From Candidatus Pacearchaeota archaeon (lineage in GTDB: Archaea > Nanobdellota > Nanobdellia > Pacearchaeales > GW2011-AR1), in contig JAFCDH010000042.1 of the NCBI GenBank assembly GCA_017609795.1, positions 1-19,130 of the forward strand: a stretch of 19,130 bases of DNA. Direction: 5' to 3'. A model generated the notes under the pieces. The model saw only the letters and a program-made list of their open reading frames with translations. It was not told the origin of the DNA and ran no database searches. Shown piece after piece: positions 13,776 to 19,130 of this stretch. Numbering within the stretch: the first letter of the stretch is position 1; each line of letters opens with the position of its first letter. The position numbers and the translations under genes are program-made.

Positions 13776-13858
13776 CAGTATCTTATAAAATTTTAAGATT
13801 TGCAGATGATAAGATTAAGAGAGACAAAAAGAAATAGCTTGATTGAGATTATAAGATA
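13776..13858 (+). repeat. Dispersed intergenic repeat, copy 6
   Basis: This copy has the clearest inverted ends: TATCTTATAA near 13780-13790 and TTATAAGATA at 13849-13858, a perfect 10-bp pair. Inside are GATGATAAGATTAAG (as in copy 2) and AGCTTGATTGAG (as in copies 1 and 4). It is oriented like the downstream gene, and its closing end lies where that gene's TATA box should be. Confidence 0.7.
13849..13856 (+). promoter_or_regulatory. TATA box supplied by repeat copy 6
   Basis: TTATAAGA is centred about 24 nt before the ATG at 13877, so the gene would be leaderless and would take its TATA box from the terminal block of the repeat. Confidence 0.5.
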
Positions 13859-13876
13859 AAAATAATAAACTTAAAA

Positions 13877-14377
13877 ATGGCAGAAAAAGACACCATAAAA
13901 AAAGGAAAAATTAAACAAGAAGGGGTATTTAATTTTAAAGAATTATATGAGTTTATTTATAAATCCTTAAAAGATGAAGGATATAAAGTAAATGAAAAAA
14001 CTTATAGTGAAAAAATAACAGGAGATTCAAAAGAACTTCAAATAGTCTGGCAAGCTAAGAAAAAAGTTTCTGATTATTTTAAATTTGTAATAAATATGCA
14101 CTGGTTAATTGTAGGTATGAAAAAAATTAAAGTTAAAAAAGAAAACAAAGAAGTAAGCACAAATTCTGGATTAGTTGAAATAAGATTTGAAGCAGTTTTA
14201 GTAAAAGACTATGAAAGCAAATGGGAAGATGCACCAAGCTGGAAATTCTTAAGAGGAGTTTATGATAGATATATAATCAGAAGTAGAATTGATCAATATG
14301 AAGATGATATAGAAGATGAATTAGAAGAATTTATAGCCCAAATCAAATCCTTTTTAGCACTTGAAGGAAAAAGATGA
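13877..14377 (+). CDS. Conserved-looking protein of unknown function
   Basis: I do not recognise this 166-residue protein. It is soluble, Lys/Glu-rich and without cysteines. It shows a predicted helix FNFKELYEFIYKSLKDEGY (about 18-36), then strands with LQIVWQAKKKVSDYFKFVIN and HWLIVGMKKIKVKKEN, then GLVEIRFEAVLVKDYESKWE. It ends with WKFLRGVYDRYIIRSRIDQY and an acidic helix. The regular alternation and lack of low complexity suggest a folded domain rather than a spurious frame. It follows the CBS gene after 167 nt that contain repeat copy 6, which seems to provide its promoter. Confidence 0.75.
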   Translation: MAEKDTIKKGKIKQEGVFNFKELYEFIYKSLKDEGYKVNEKTYSEKITGDSKELQIVWQAKKKVSDYFKFVINMHWLIVGMKKIKVKKENKEVSTNSGLVEIRFEAVLVKDYESKWEDAPSWKFLRGVYDRYIIRSRIDQYEDDIEDELEEFIAQIKSFLALEGKR

Positions 14378-14392
14378 TTTCTTAATTTAAAA

Positions 14393-14464
14393 TCCCTCGA
14401 GCAGGAATCGAACCTACATCATTCGGTCTACAGCCGAAGGTAATAGCCTTTATACGATCGAGGG
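14393..14464 (-). tRNA. tRNA-Tyr (anticodon GTA)
   Basis: The gene is a 72-nt cloverleaf on the minus strand. Acceptor CCCTCGA pairs with TCGAGGG and the discriminator is A. The anticodon stem TTCGG/CCGAA holds loop CTGTAGA, anticodon GTA. The T arm is GTAGG-TTCGATT-CCTGC. The C1:G72 pair is the archaeal/eukaryotic identity element for tyrosine. No intron and no encoded CCA. Confidence 0.94.
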
Positions 14465-14487
14465 ATAAAACAATAGAGAATTAAGTG

Positions 14488-14495
14488 TTTTTAAA
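14488..14495 (-). promoter_or_regulatory. TATA box of tRNA-Tyr
   Basis: Minus-strand AAAC then TTTAAAAA is centred about 27 nt before the tRNA, just past the stop of the zinc-ribbon gene. Confidence 0.6.
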
Positions 14496-14509
14496 GTTTA
14501 TTAGTAAGC

Positions 14510-14656
14510 TTATCTTTTTTCAATAGTAAATCCACATTCAGAACATTTCCATTTTTCAAAAACATCTTCTCCTCGAGAAAAAGGTAATAAATAACCTTGC
14601 CTACATTTTTGACATCTTGGAAAAATACATGCTTTATTCTCCTTTTCTTCTTCCAT
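14510..14656 (-). CDS. 48-residue zinc-ribbon protein
   Basis: This short frame encodes MEEEKENKACIFPRCQKCRQ, GYLLPFSRGEDVFEKWK, then CSECGFTIEKR. The CxxC pair (RCQKC) and the second pair (CSEC), about 22 residues apart, make a minimal zinc ribbon of the rubredoxin/transcription-factor type. An extra Cys lies at position 10. Proteins like this often contact RNA polymerase, ribosome or nucleic acid; nothing here decides which. A TATA box (14678-14685) centred 25 nt before the ATG supports a real, leaderless gene. tRNA-Tyr follows on the same strand with its own promoter. Confidence 0.8.
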   Translation of the reverse strand: MEEEKENKACIFPRCQKCRQGYLLPFSRGEDVFEKWKCSECGFTIEKR

Positions 14657-14677
14657 GTAAAAATATAATGTATTTGG

Positions 14678-14685
14678 TTTATAAA
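14678..14685 (-). promoter_or_regulatory. TATA box of the small zinc-ribbon gene
   Basis: Minus-strand TTTATAAA is centred 25 nt before the ATG at 14656. Confidence 0.6.
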
Positions 14686-14711
14686 TTATACTATTAGGAA
14701 AACTAACTTAT

Positions 14712-16079
14712 CTAATCCTTTGGTTCATTTATAAAAAAACTTCTGTTTGAAGTCGTTTCTTTAATTTTTCCTTGTTTTTCATAAACTGCTCTTGCAGAAG
14801 GAAGTTCAAATTTTCCAATTACACCAACTTTTGAATAAATTATATATGTAAACAATCTCTCTTCATCTTTATTTAAAGATGGAACATTCCATTCAATTCT
14901 TCTGTTTTTTAAATCAATTTTATCAGGCTCTATTACCCCATATCTTTCATATAAATGCACTAATGGAGGAAGTTTATCTATAACATTAATTCTTTCAATA
15001 AACTTCTTTGCTTTAATTCTAAGACTTACTTTTAATGCAAATTGTCCTCCCTTTGTTTTAATAAAAGAAACCCTTTTTCTTAACATTAAATCTGTTTCCA
15101 CAGATTTTTTAATTAATAAATATAAACCTATAATAAGAATAATAACAATTAAAGGATAAAACCAATTAGTTTTAACAATCACTTTAAGCTCTTCATTTGG
15201 AATAAGTTCTTTTTCCCAAGAATAATACATTCTAAAACCTTTTATCTCAGTTTTTGTAGGTGCAATATTTAGTGTTGTAAATAAATAAGAGATTAGATTT
15301 TTTTCTGCATTTATTCCTACAGTCTTACGAACATTACCAAGATTCTTTTTAGCAATTTCCTGTCTTTTTATAATAATTCCTTCTATTATTTCACTTGTTT
15401 CAATATCTTCTTGTGCTAAAAATTTAATTATAGATTCTGTTTCCCCTGTTTCACCCTGTGTTGTAATTTTAGTATTAAGTAAATAATCTCCTGAATCTAA
15501 TGTTTTTGATTTCTCTTTATCAATTGGAACTTCAAGTTCTTTTGTTTCTTTTGAATCTAAAGATAAAGTTGTTTCAAAATCAAAAAATGCAGAACTCATC
15601 ATTATTTCAAGAGCATCAAAATTAATATTTGCCTTGTTTTGAATTAAAATTTCTATTTCTTCTGATTTTGGATTTATGTTTTTAGGAGTTATAGAAAAAG
15701 CTCCACCTAAATCAACAATATTAATAGTTAAACTTTCTTTTTGAATTTCATTTAAAGAGTTTTTAATCGTATATTCAAATGGAAAAATTCTCCTTGGTTT
15801 TGATTCTTGAGGCATTATCTGAATTTTAATCTTTTTTGTTGATCCAGAAGATATTGTAAAACTTTCTTCTGGAGTAATATCTACTCCAACTAAAGAATAA
15901 ATTTCAAAACTTTCTGTTTCTCCTAAATTTCTTATTGTTAATTCAAAAACCGCAGGTTCTTTTAAATCCATGATAGCAACCCTTGAAATTGGTTTTGAGC
16001 TAACATCTAAATTTATTGCTGAAATTAAACTAAACATAAATAAAATTACAAATAATACAAGCGCCTGTTTTTTCACCAT
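14712..16079 (-). CDS. Exported membrane-anchored protein with Ig-like/beta domains
   Basis: This 455-residue protein has a signal peptide (MVKKQALVLFVILFMFSLIS, cut near residue 21). It is followed by beta-rich extracellular repeats (about 22-230): an FELTIRNLGETESFEIY strand pair and a second GGAFSITPKNINPKSEEIEI module, as in NEW/CARDB-like adhesion folds. A membrane helix lies at about 306-324 (FYPLIVIILIIGLYLLIKK). The C-terminal part (about 345-455) has INVIDKLPPLVHLYERYGVI and IEWNVPSLNKDEERLFTYII, resembling a DUF11-like beta domain. By charge, the part after the helix should be cytoplasmic, which is unusual for such a domain. I infer a surface or envelope role. The TATA box at 16104-16111 supports the start. 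Confidence 0.8.
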   Translation of the reverse strand: MVKKQALVLFVILFMFSLISAINLDVSSKPISRVAIMDLKEPAVFELTIRNLGETESFEIYSLVGVDITPEESFTISSGSTKKIKIQIMPQESKPRRIFPFEYTIKNSLNEIQKESLTINIVDLGGAFSITPKNINPKSEEIEILIQNKANINFDALEIMMSSAFFDFETTLSLDSKETKELEVPIDKEKSKTLDSGDYLLNTKITTQGETGETESIIKFLAQEDIETSEIIEGIIIKRQEIAKKNLGNVRKTVGINAEKNLISYLFTTLNIAPTKTEIKGFRMYYSWEKELIPNEELKVIVKTNWFYPLIVIILIIGLYLLIKKSVETDLMLRKRVSFIKTKGGQFALKVSLRIKAKKFIERINVIDKLPPLVHLYERYGVIEPDKIDLKNRRIEWNVPSLNKDEERLFTYIIYSKVGVIGKFELPSARAVYEKQGKIKETTSNRSFFINEPKD

Positions 16080-16103
16080 TATAATAATTTTTACATATGA
16101 TGA

Positions 16104-16111
16104 TATATAAA
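16104..16111 (-). promoter_or_regulatory. TATA box of the exported Ig-like protein gene
   Basis: Minus-strand TTTATATA is centred about 28 nt before the ATG at 16079. Confidence 0.55.
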
Positions 16112-16161
16112 AATATCTTTATTAGAAAATATATGATTGTTTTTGAGTTCTTTTAGTAATT

Positions 16162-17181
16162 CTACTCAGTTAAACAAACACCTTTAGAACAACCAAAGAT
16201 ACATTCATGATAATGTTCTTGGCAACCATTTTTTAGATTTAATTCATCACAACTAGCTTCCATTAAATATCCATTATATTCACCACCACTTACACAATGG
16301 TCAGTTAGTTTTATTCCAGAAAAATCCTCACATTCCCCTTTTAAATAAACCTCATATCCATAATCAGAATCAAAGCATAAAACACAATCTTCTGGGCAAG
16401 TTTTATAGTCCTCTTGTAAATGATCACAAATATCATTTCCACAATATTCTATACTTTGTAAAGAATTATATTCTGCTAAAATTTCTTCTGGGCTCATAAC
16501 ATAATTCCAAAGCTTGACTTCGTCAATTAAACCATCTAAATAATATTCCCCTTTTCTAGAACCAATTATAAACTCTCTATATAATTTATTATATTCTAAT
16601 TCTCCTTGATATTCTGTATTACCCATAATAAGTCCATCTTTATATAATTTTAAACTATTATCTCCCACAGTCATAGTCCAAAAATGCCAATCAGTATCAT
16701 CTGCTGAAGTACTAGTTTCATAATAACCATCTTTAATATTAGTTACTCCTGCTTTAATTTCATTTCTATCAAAAATTACCCTATAAGTAAACTCCCAATT
16801 TCCTCCATATATTCTTCCTCTTCCAATACCTCCATTCCACCTTTTTGCAGGATCATTAAGTTTTGCCCAAAATCCAAGAGTAAATTTTTGCAATCTAAAA
16901 TCATCATTATCCTCAAGAAAAATATAATCATCTGAACTATCAAAAGTTACTGCATTTCCAAATCGTCCTTGAACATATTGTGGTCCAACACCATAAAGTA
17001 ATGCATCATGTTTATTTCCACTTAAATCTTTTACATTTTCTTCAAAACCATAATAAACAACTAAATCTTTTTCAACAATAGCTCTTCCTGTGATTTTATC
17101 AAAAAAACCAGTAGTTAAAGAAACAATAACTACAATTCCAACTATAACTACTGCAATAATCATAGCACTCTTTTTTTCCAT
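16162..17181 (-). CDS. Membrane-anchored LamG-domain protein with Cys-rich C-terminus
   Basis: The 339-residue protein opens with an N-terminal anchor (residues 7-25), then FFDKITGRAI, a motif seen after the anchor of many DPANN surface proteins. A LamG/concanavalin A-like domain follows (about 39-240): LVVYYGFEENVKDLSGNKHD, FGNAVTFDSSDDYIF, HFWTMTVGDNSLKLYKDG, LDGLIDEVKLWN and MSPEEILAEY. A Cys-rich tail comes next. CGNDICDHLQEDYKTCPEDC (from Cys247) is the common CGNxxC...CPxDC module, and a further eight cysteines follow up to CIFGCSKGVC. LamG domains usually bind sugars or other surface ligands, so adhesion to a host or substrate is a reasonable inference. It has its own promoter. Confidence 0.87.
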   Translation of the reverse strand: MEKKSAMIIAVVIVGIVVIVSLTTGFFDKITGRAIVEKDLVVYYGFEENVKDLSGNKHDALLYGVGPQYVQGRFGNAVTFDSSDDYIFLEDNDDFRLQKFTLGFWAKLNDPAKRWNGGIGRGRIYGGNWEFTYRVIFDRNEIKAGVTNIKDGYYETSTSADDTDWHFWTMTVGDNSLKLYKDGLIMGNTEYQGELEYNKLYREFIIGSRKGEYYLDGLIDEVKLWNYVMSPEEILAEYNSLQSIEYCGNDICDHLQEDYKTCPEDCVLCFDSDYGYEVYLKGECEDFSGIKLTDHCVSGGEYNGYLMEASCDELNLKNGCQEHYHECIFGCSKGVCLTE

Positions 17182-17202
17182 ATATAATAATAAAAAAACA
17201 AG

Positions 17203-17210
17203 TATTTAAA
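17203..17210 (-). promoter_or_regulatory. TATA box of the LamG protein gene
   Basis: Minus-strand AAAG then TTTAAATA is centred about 25 nt before the ATG at 17181; the mRNA is probably leaderless. Confidence 0.6.
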
Positions 17211-17313
17211 CTTTATTGAAATCTTTACTTTAAATCCCACAAATTTAATCAAGAGAGATTATCTAAGTAACTTAAACACTATACAAAGCTTTAAAAACTA
17301 AAAATAGTATGCA

Positions 17314-17321
17314 TTTATAAC
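17314..17321 (+). promoter_or_regulatory. TATA box of the broken repeat gene
   Basis: TTTATAAC is centred about 26 nt before the ATG at 17344, the same spacing as at intact genes nearby. Confidence 0.55.
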
Positions 17322-17343
17322 TAAATTTTAATTTTGTTTAAAA

Positions 17344-17485
17344 ATGGAAGAAGAAACACAAACACAAGAGGAAGCTAGTGAAGCAAAGCCTGCAGAAGAA
17401 ACTAATGAAGCATGCAGAAGAAACTAGTGAAGCAAAGCCTGCAGAAGAAACTAGTGAAGCAAAGCCTGCAGAAGAATCTGAATAA
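17344..17485 (+). pseudogene. Small acidic repeat-protein gene broken by a 5-nt loss
   Basis: The frame starts MEEETQTQEEASEAKPAEE and then hits TAG at 17425 after 27 residues. It is built of 27-bp units (TSEAKPAEE at the protein level). Units 1, 3 and 4 are complete, but unit 2 has 22 bp and lacks AAGCC. Restoring those five bases gives one frame of four units ending ESE-stop at 17485. The product would be a 48-residue disordered Glu/Ala/Pro tract of unknown function. A TATA box at the right distance and a T-rich tract after 17485 suggest the gene is or was expressed. The loss may be real slippage or an assembly error in a tandem repeat. Confidence 0.7.
17374..17476 (+). repeat. 27-bp tandem repeat, four units (one shortened to 22 bp)
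   Basis: Units are at 17374-17400, 17401-17422 (short), 17423-17449 and 17450-17476. Units 3 and 4 are identical. Unit 1 differs at its first base. Unit 2 has one base change and the 5-nt gap. Confidence 0.9.
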
Positions 17486-17530
17486 TTTTATTTTTTATTT
17501 TACACTTTTTCTTTTTTATTTTAATTTTTG
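17486..17530 (+). terminator. T-rich tract, probable transcription terminator
   Basis: Several runs of T (TTTTATTTTTTATTTTACACTTTTTCTTTTTTATTTT region) follow directly after the stop of the repeat gene. Archaeal RNA polymerase stops at such T-rich stretches without a needed hairpin. Confidence 0.5.
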
Positions 17531-17589
17531 TAATTGTATTTACAATTTAAAATCTTATTACTAATTCTAAACTAATATATTATAAGCAT

Positions 17590-17685
17590 AATTAAGTTAT
17601 AAAGACCATAAGATTAAGCCACTCAAATCAAGCTTAAAATTACTCATCTGTAAAACTTAAAGTTTTATAGAGATTTAGGTAAAAA
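17590..17685 (-). repeat. Dispersed intergenic repeat, copy 7 (diverged)
   Basis: On the minus strand it contains AAGCTTGATTTGAG and GGCTTAATCTTATGG, and the plus strand has AAGTTTTATAGA as in copy 4. AAAACTT/AAGTTTT (17652-17666) can form a small hairpin. No gene start follows closely. The rest of 17531-17757 is AT-rich spacer with nothing else visible. Confidence 0.4.
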
Positions 17686-17757
17686 TTAAGCAAAAAAATT
17701 CTCCATCGAATTCCAGTATTATTTTTAATTATTCTTTAAAATTCTAGAAAAAGCTAA

Positions 17758-18774
17758 TCAAAAACTAGTTTTAGCAATATTATTAGTTTCATCAATTTCT
17801 TTTATTGAATCATCCCCATCTATAACAAACTTAATTTCTTTAGGATCTCTATGCCATAATTTAAGATTTTGTATCTCTACTTTTATTCCTGCACCAAATT
17901 TTAAATCATTTAAACCAAAGGTTTTGATTAATTGTCCATCATCTAATACATCAAAAGTAACAGCATTTGCATCTATTGAACCAGAATTTTTAACAGTCAG
18001 GTTAAAGTCCAAATACCTTCCTTTTTTAATCACACTAAGATTCTTAAAATATAAATCCGGTAAATTTTCTTCTAAATATAACTGTTTTAAAGTGTTAATT
18101 ATAGAAACATCTAATTTTTGTTCACAAGAATTTAAATAAGGATACATTAAACTATTTTTATTAGAAGAGTGATCAAAACCAAAAACATGTATTAATTCAT
18201 GTAATTCAATATTTGACCAATTACACTTATAAAAACCATGAGGGTTTCCATGTAAAAGAATTACTCCACTAGAAATAATATTATACCTCCCAGTTTGAAT
18301 AATCTCTTTTGCTCCACCTTCTCCTGCAATAAAATAATCTCCAGGAGTTTGTTTTGTATATTCCGAACATATAATTTCAATATCTGGGTTAACTAAACTT
18401 TCTGTAAATTGAATTGAACCAACAACATCTGAAAGTTCATTAAAAGCACTAAGAACTCTATCTTTTTTTTCTTGACCACAAAAAGAACCAAAACTATAAG
18501 AAATAGAATTATGATTAAATTTCATATTTGGATAAAATTGTTCAGATTCTCCAATACCTTCTAGTTCTGGGAGATTTTCAATATCTAATTCAATATCTTC
18601 ATGTCCTATTGGAAAATTCAAATAAATAAAATAAATTATTATTGCAAAGGCAATTAAAATAAGCATAGTTAATGTAGTTTCTAAAAAAACATCTAGCCCA
18701 GATCTTTTAATCTTAAACTTCTTTTTCCTAAAATCAATCTTCCCTAATTTTCCTATTTCTCTTTTTTTCACCAT
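17758..18774 (-). CDS. Membrane-anchored metzincin-type metalloprotease with CARDB domain
   Basis: The 338-residue protein has a basic N-terminus, one membrane helix (about 30-52) and an acidic linker. A zinc protease domain follows (about 80-235) with the full metzincin site HELIHVFGFDH (His192, Glu193, His196, His202) and a Met-turn at SLMYP (Met210). Cysteines at 99, 136, 184 and 217 could form disulfides outside the cell. Residues about 239-338 form a CARDB-like beta domain (LPDLYFKNLSVIKKGRYLDF, VKNSGSIDANAV, IDETNN), a common adhesion module. The layout predicts a protease displayed on the outer surface (inference). Matrixin-like families are the closest match by motif. It has a TATA-like site 23 nt before the ATG. 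Confidence 0.87.
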   Translation of the reverse strand: MVKKREIGKLGKIDFRKKKFKIKRSGLDVFLETTLTMLILIAFAIIIYFIYLNFPIGHEDIELDIENLPELEGIGESEQFYPNMKFNHNSISYSFGSFCGQEKKDRVLSAFNELSDVVGSIQFTESLVNPDIEIICSEYTKQTPGDYFIAGEGGAKEIIQTGRYNIISSGVILLHGNPHGFYKCNWSNIELHELIHVFGFDHSSNKNSLMYPYLNSCEQKLDVSIINTLKQLYLEENLPDLYFKNLSVIKKGRYLDFNLTVKNSGSIDANAVTFDVLDDGQLIKTFGLNDLKFGAGIKVEIQNLKLWHRDPKEIKFVIDGDDSIKEIDETNNIAKTSF

Positions 18775-18792
18775 TTTTTGTTTTGAATTATA

Positions 18793-18801
18793 TTATATAT
18801 A
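18793..18801 (-). promoter_or_regulatory. TATA-like site of the metalloprotease gene
   Basis: Minus-strand TATATATAA lies about 23 nt before the ATG at 18774, within a longer TA run, so the exact box is uncertain. Confidence 0.4.
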
Positions 18802-18869
18802 TTATTTTATATCTAAAATAAAGAATTAATTAAGTTATATAAAGTTATTTGAGCATTCAATCATTATCC

Positions 18870-19130
18870 TTAATCATCCCTAAAATCAACAAAATGCTTA
18901 CAATAATTTCCTACTTCTTTTCCATCTAAAGTACTAGGTAAAAAATTTTCTAAATTAATATTAAAATCTCTTTTTGCTAGTCCTTTTGAGATATTACAAT
19001 CTCCAATAACTCCTCCTTGATCAGACCTATAAAAACAAAAAATACATCTTCTTTCAATTTCTTCCTTAAAAACAGGATCTTTAGGATTATTATAAGTTAT
19101 AGTTGTTCCAATAAATGGCTGTCCTCTTAA
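18870..19130 (-). CDS. C-terminal part of an unrecognised Cys-containing protein (cut by window edge)
   Basis: A minus-strand frame runs in from the right edge and stops at 18870, giving 86 residues of the C-terminus. It contains RGQPFIGTTITYNNPKDP, then EEIERRCIFCFYRSDQGG, VIGDCNISKGLAKRDF and GNYCKHFVDFRDD. Four cysteines (CxxC, then DC, then YC) could bind zinc or an iron-sulfur cluster. I cannot place it in a family from this part. The next gene on the same strand starts 95 nt further on, with its own promoter. Confidence 0.65.
   Translation of the reverse strand, partial: LRGQPFIGTTITYNNPKDPVFKEEIERRCIFCFYRSDQGGVIGDCNISKGLAKRDFNINLENFLPSTLDGKEVGNYCKHFVDFRDD

Noticed and set aside
17374..17476. 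CRISPR-like array
   Set aside because: The units are contiguous without spacers and encode a protein repeat.

Overview
The window is very AT-rich (below about 30% GC by eye) and archaeal. It carries a thermosome (group II chaperonin) subunit, archaeal ribosomal proteins eL33 (L35Ae) and uL16 (L10e), an archaeal-type tRNA-Tyr with a C1:G72 pair, and promoters with a TATA box (mostly TTTAAAWA or TTTATAWA) about 25 to 28 nt before the start codon, so many mRNAs look leaderless. Surface proteins with an N-terminal membrane anchor followed by an 'ITGRAI'-like motif, LamG and Cys-rich repeats suggest a small-genome DPANN lineage of the Pacearchaeota/Woesearchaeota kind. That placement is an inference from style, not from a marker tree.

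Layout. From 1 to 7583 everything is on the minus strand: a phosphoenolpyruvate synthase with a long charged C-terminal tail (runs off the left edge), a NYN-domain nuclease-like protein, a small unknown protein, uL16, another small unknown protein, eL33, then an overlapping nucleotidyltransferase/helical-protein pair. From 7859 to 11070 the plus strand carries tRNA-Val, a dCTP deaminase/dUTPase-family protein, tRNA-Gly, a MobA-like nucleotidyltransferase and PRPP synthetase, with a 50-residue basic protein on the minus strand between the last two. A thermosome gene with an unrelated N-terminal domain (11071-12999, minus) meets PRPP synthetase tail to tail with no gap. It is divergent from a CBS-zinc ribbon protein, which is followed by an unknown acidic protein. 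tRNA-Tyr and a 48-residue zinc-ribbon protein (minus) lead into a block of exported or membrane-anchored proteins (14712-18774): an Ig-like membrane protein, a LamG/Cys-rich protein and a metzincin protease with a CARDB domain. A broken repeat-containing small gene lies inside this block. The right edge cuts an unrecognised Cys-containing protein.

How it fits together. Most genes are housekeeping (translation, nucleotide metabolism, gluconeogenic PEP formation, protein folding), and the right third looks like cell-surface functions. There is no obvious defence island, CRISPR array or intact mobile element. The unusual material is: (i) the thermosome with an extra domain of about 127 residues and a missing segment of about 22 residues; (ii) a dispersed intergenic repeat family of about 80-120 bp with inverted ends, some of whose ends fall at promoter TATA positions; (iii) a 29-bp promoter-containing sequence duplicated on both sides of the NYN gene; (iv) an orphan hairpin resembling an IS200/IS605 right end just before the eL33 gene; (v) a dCTP deaminase-fold protein lacking the usual catalytic acids; and (vi) a 27-bp repeat ORF broken by an apparent 5-nt loss. 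No search tools were available, so all family calls rest on motif recognition.
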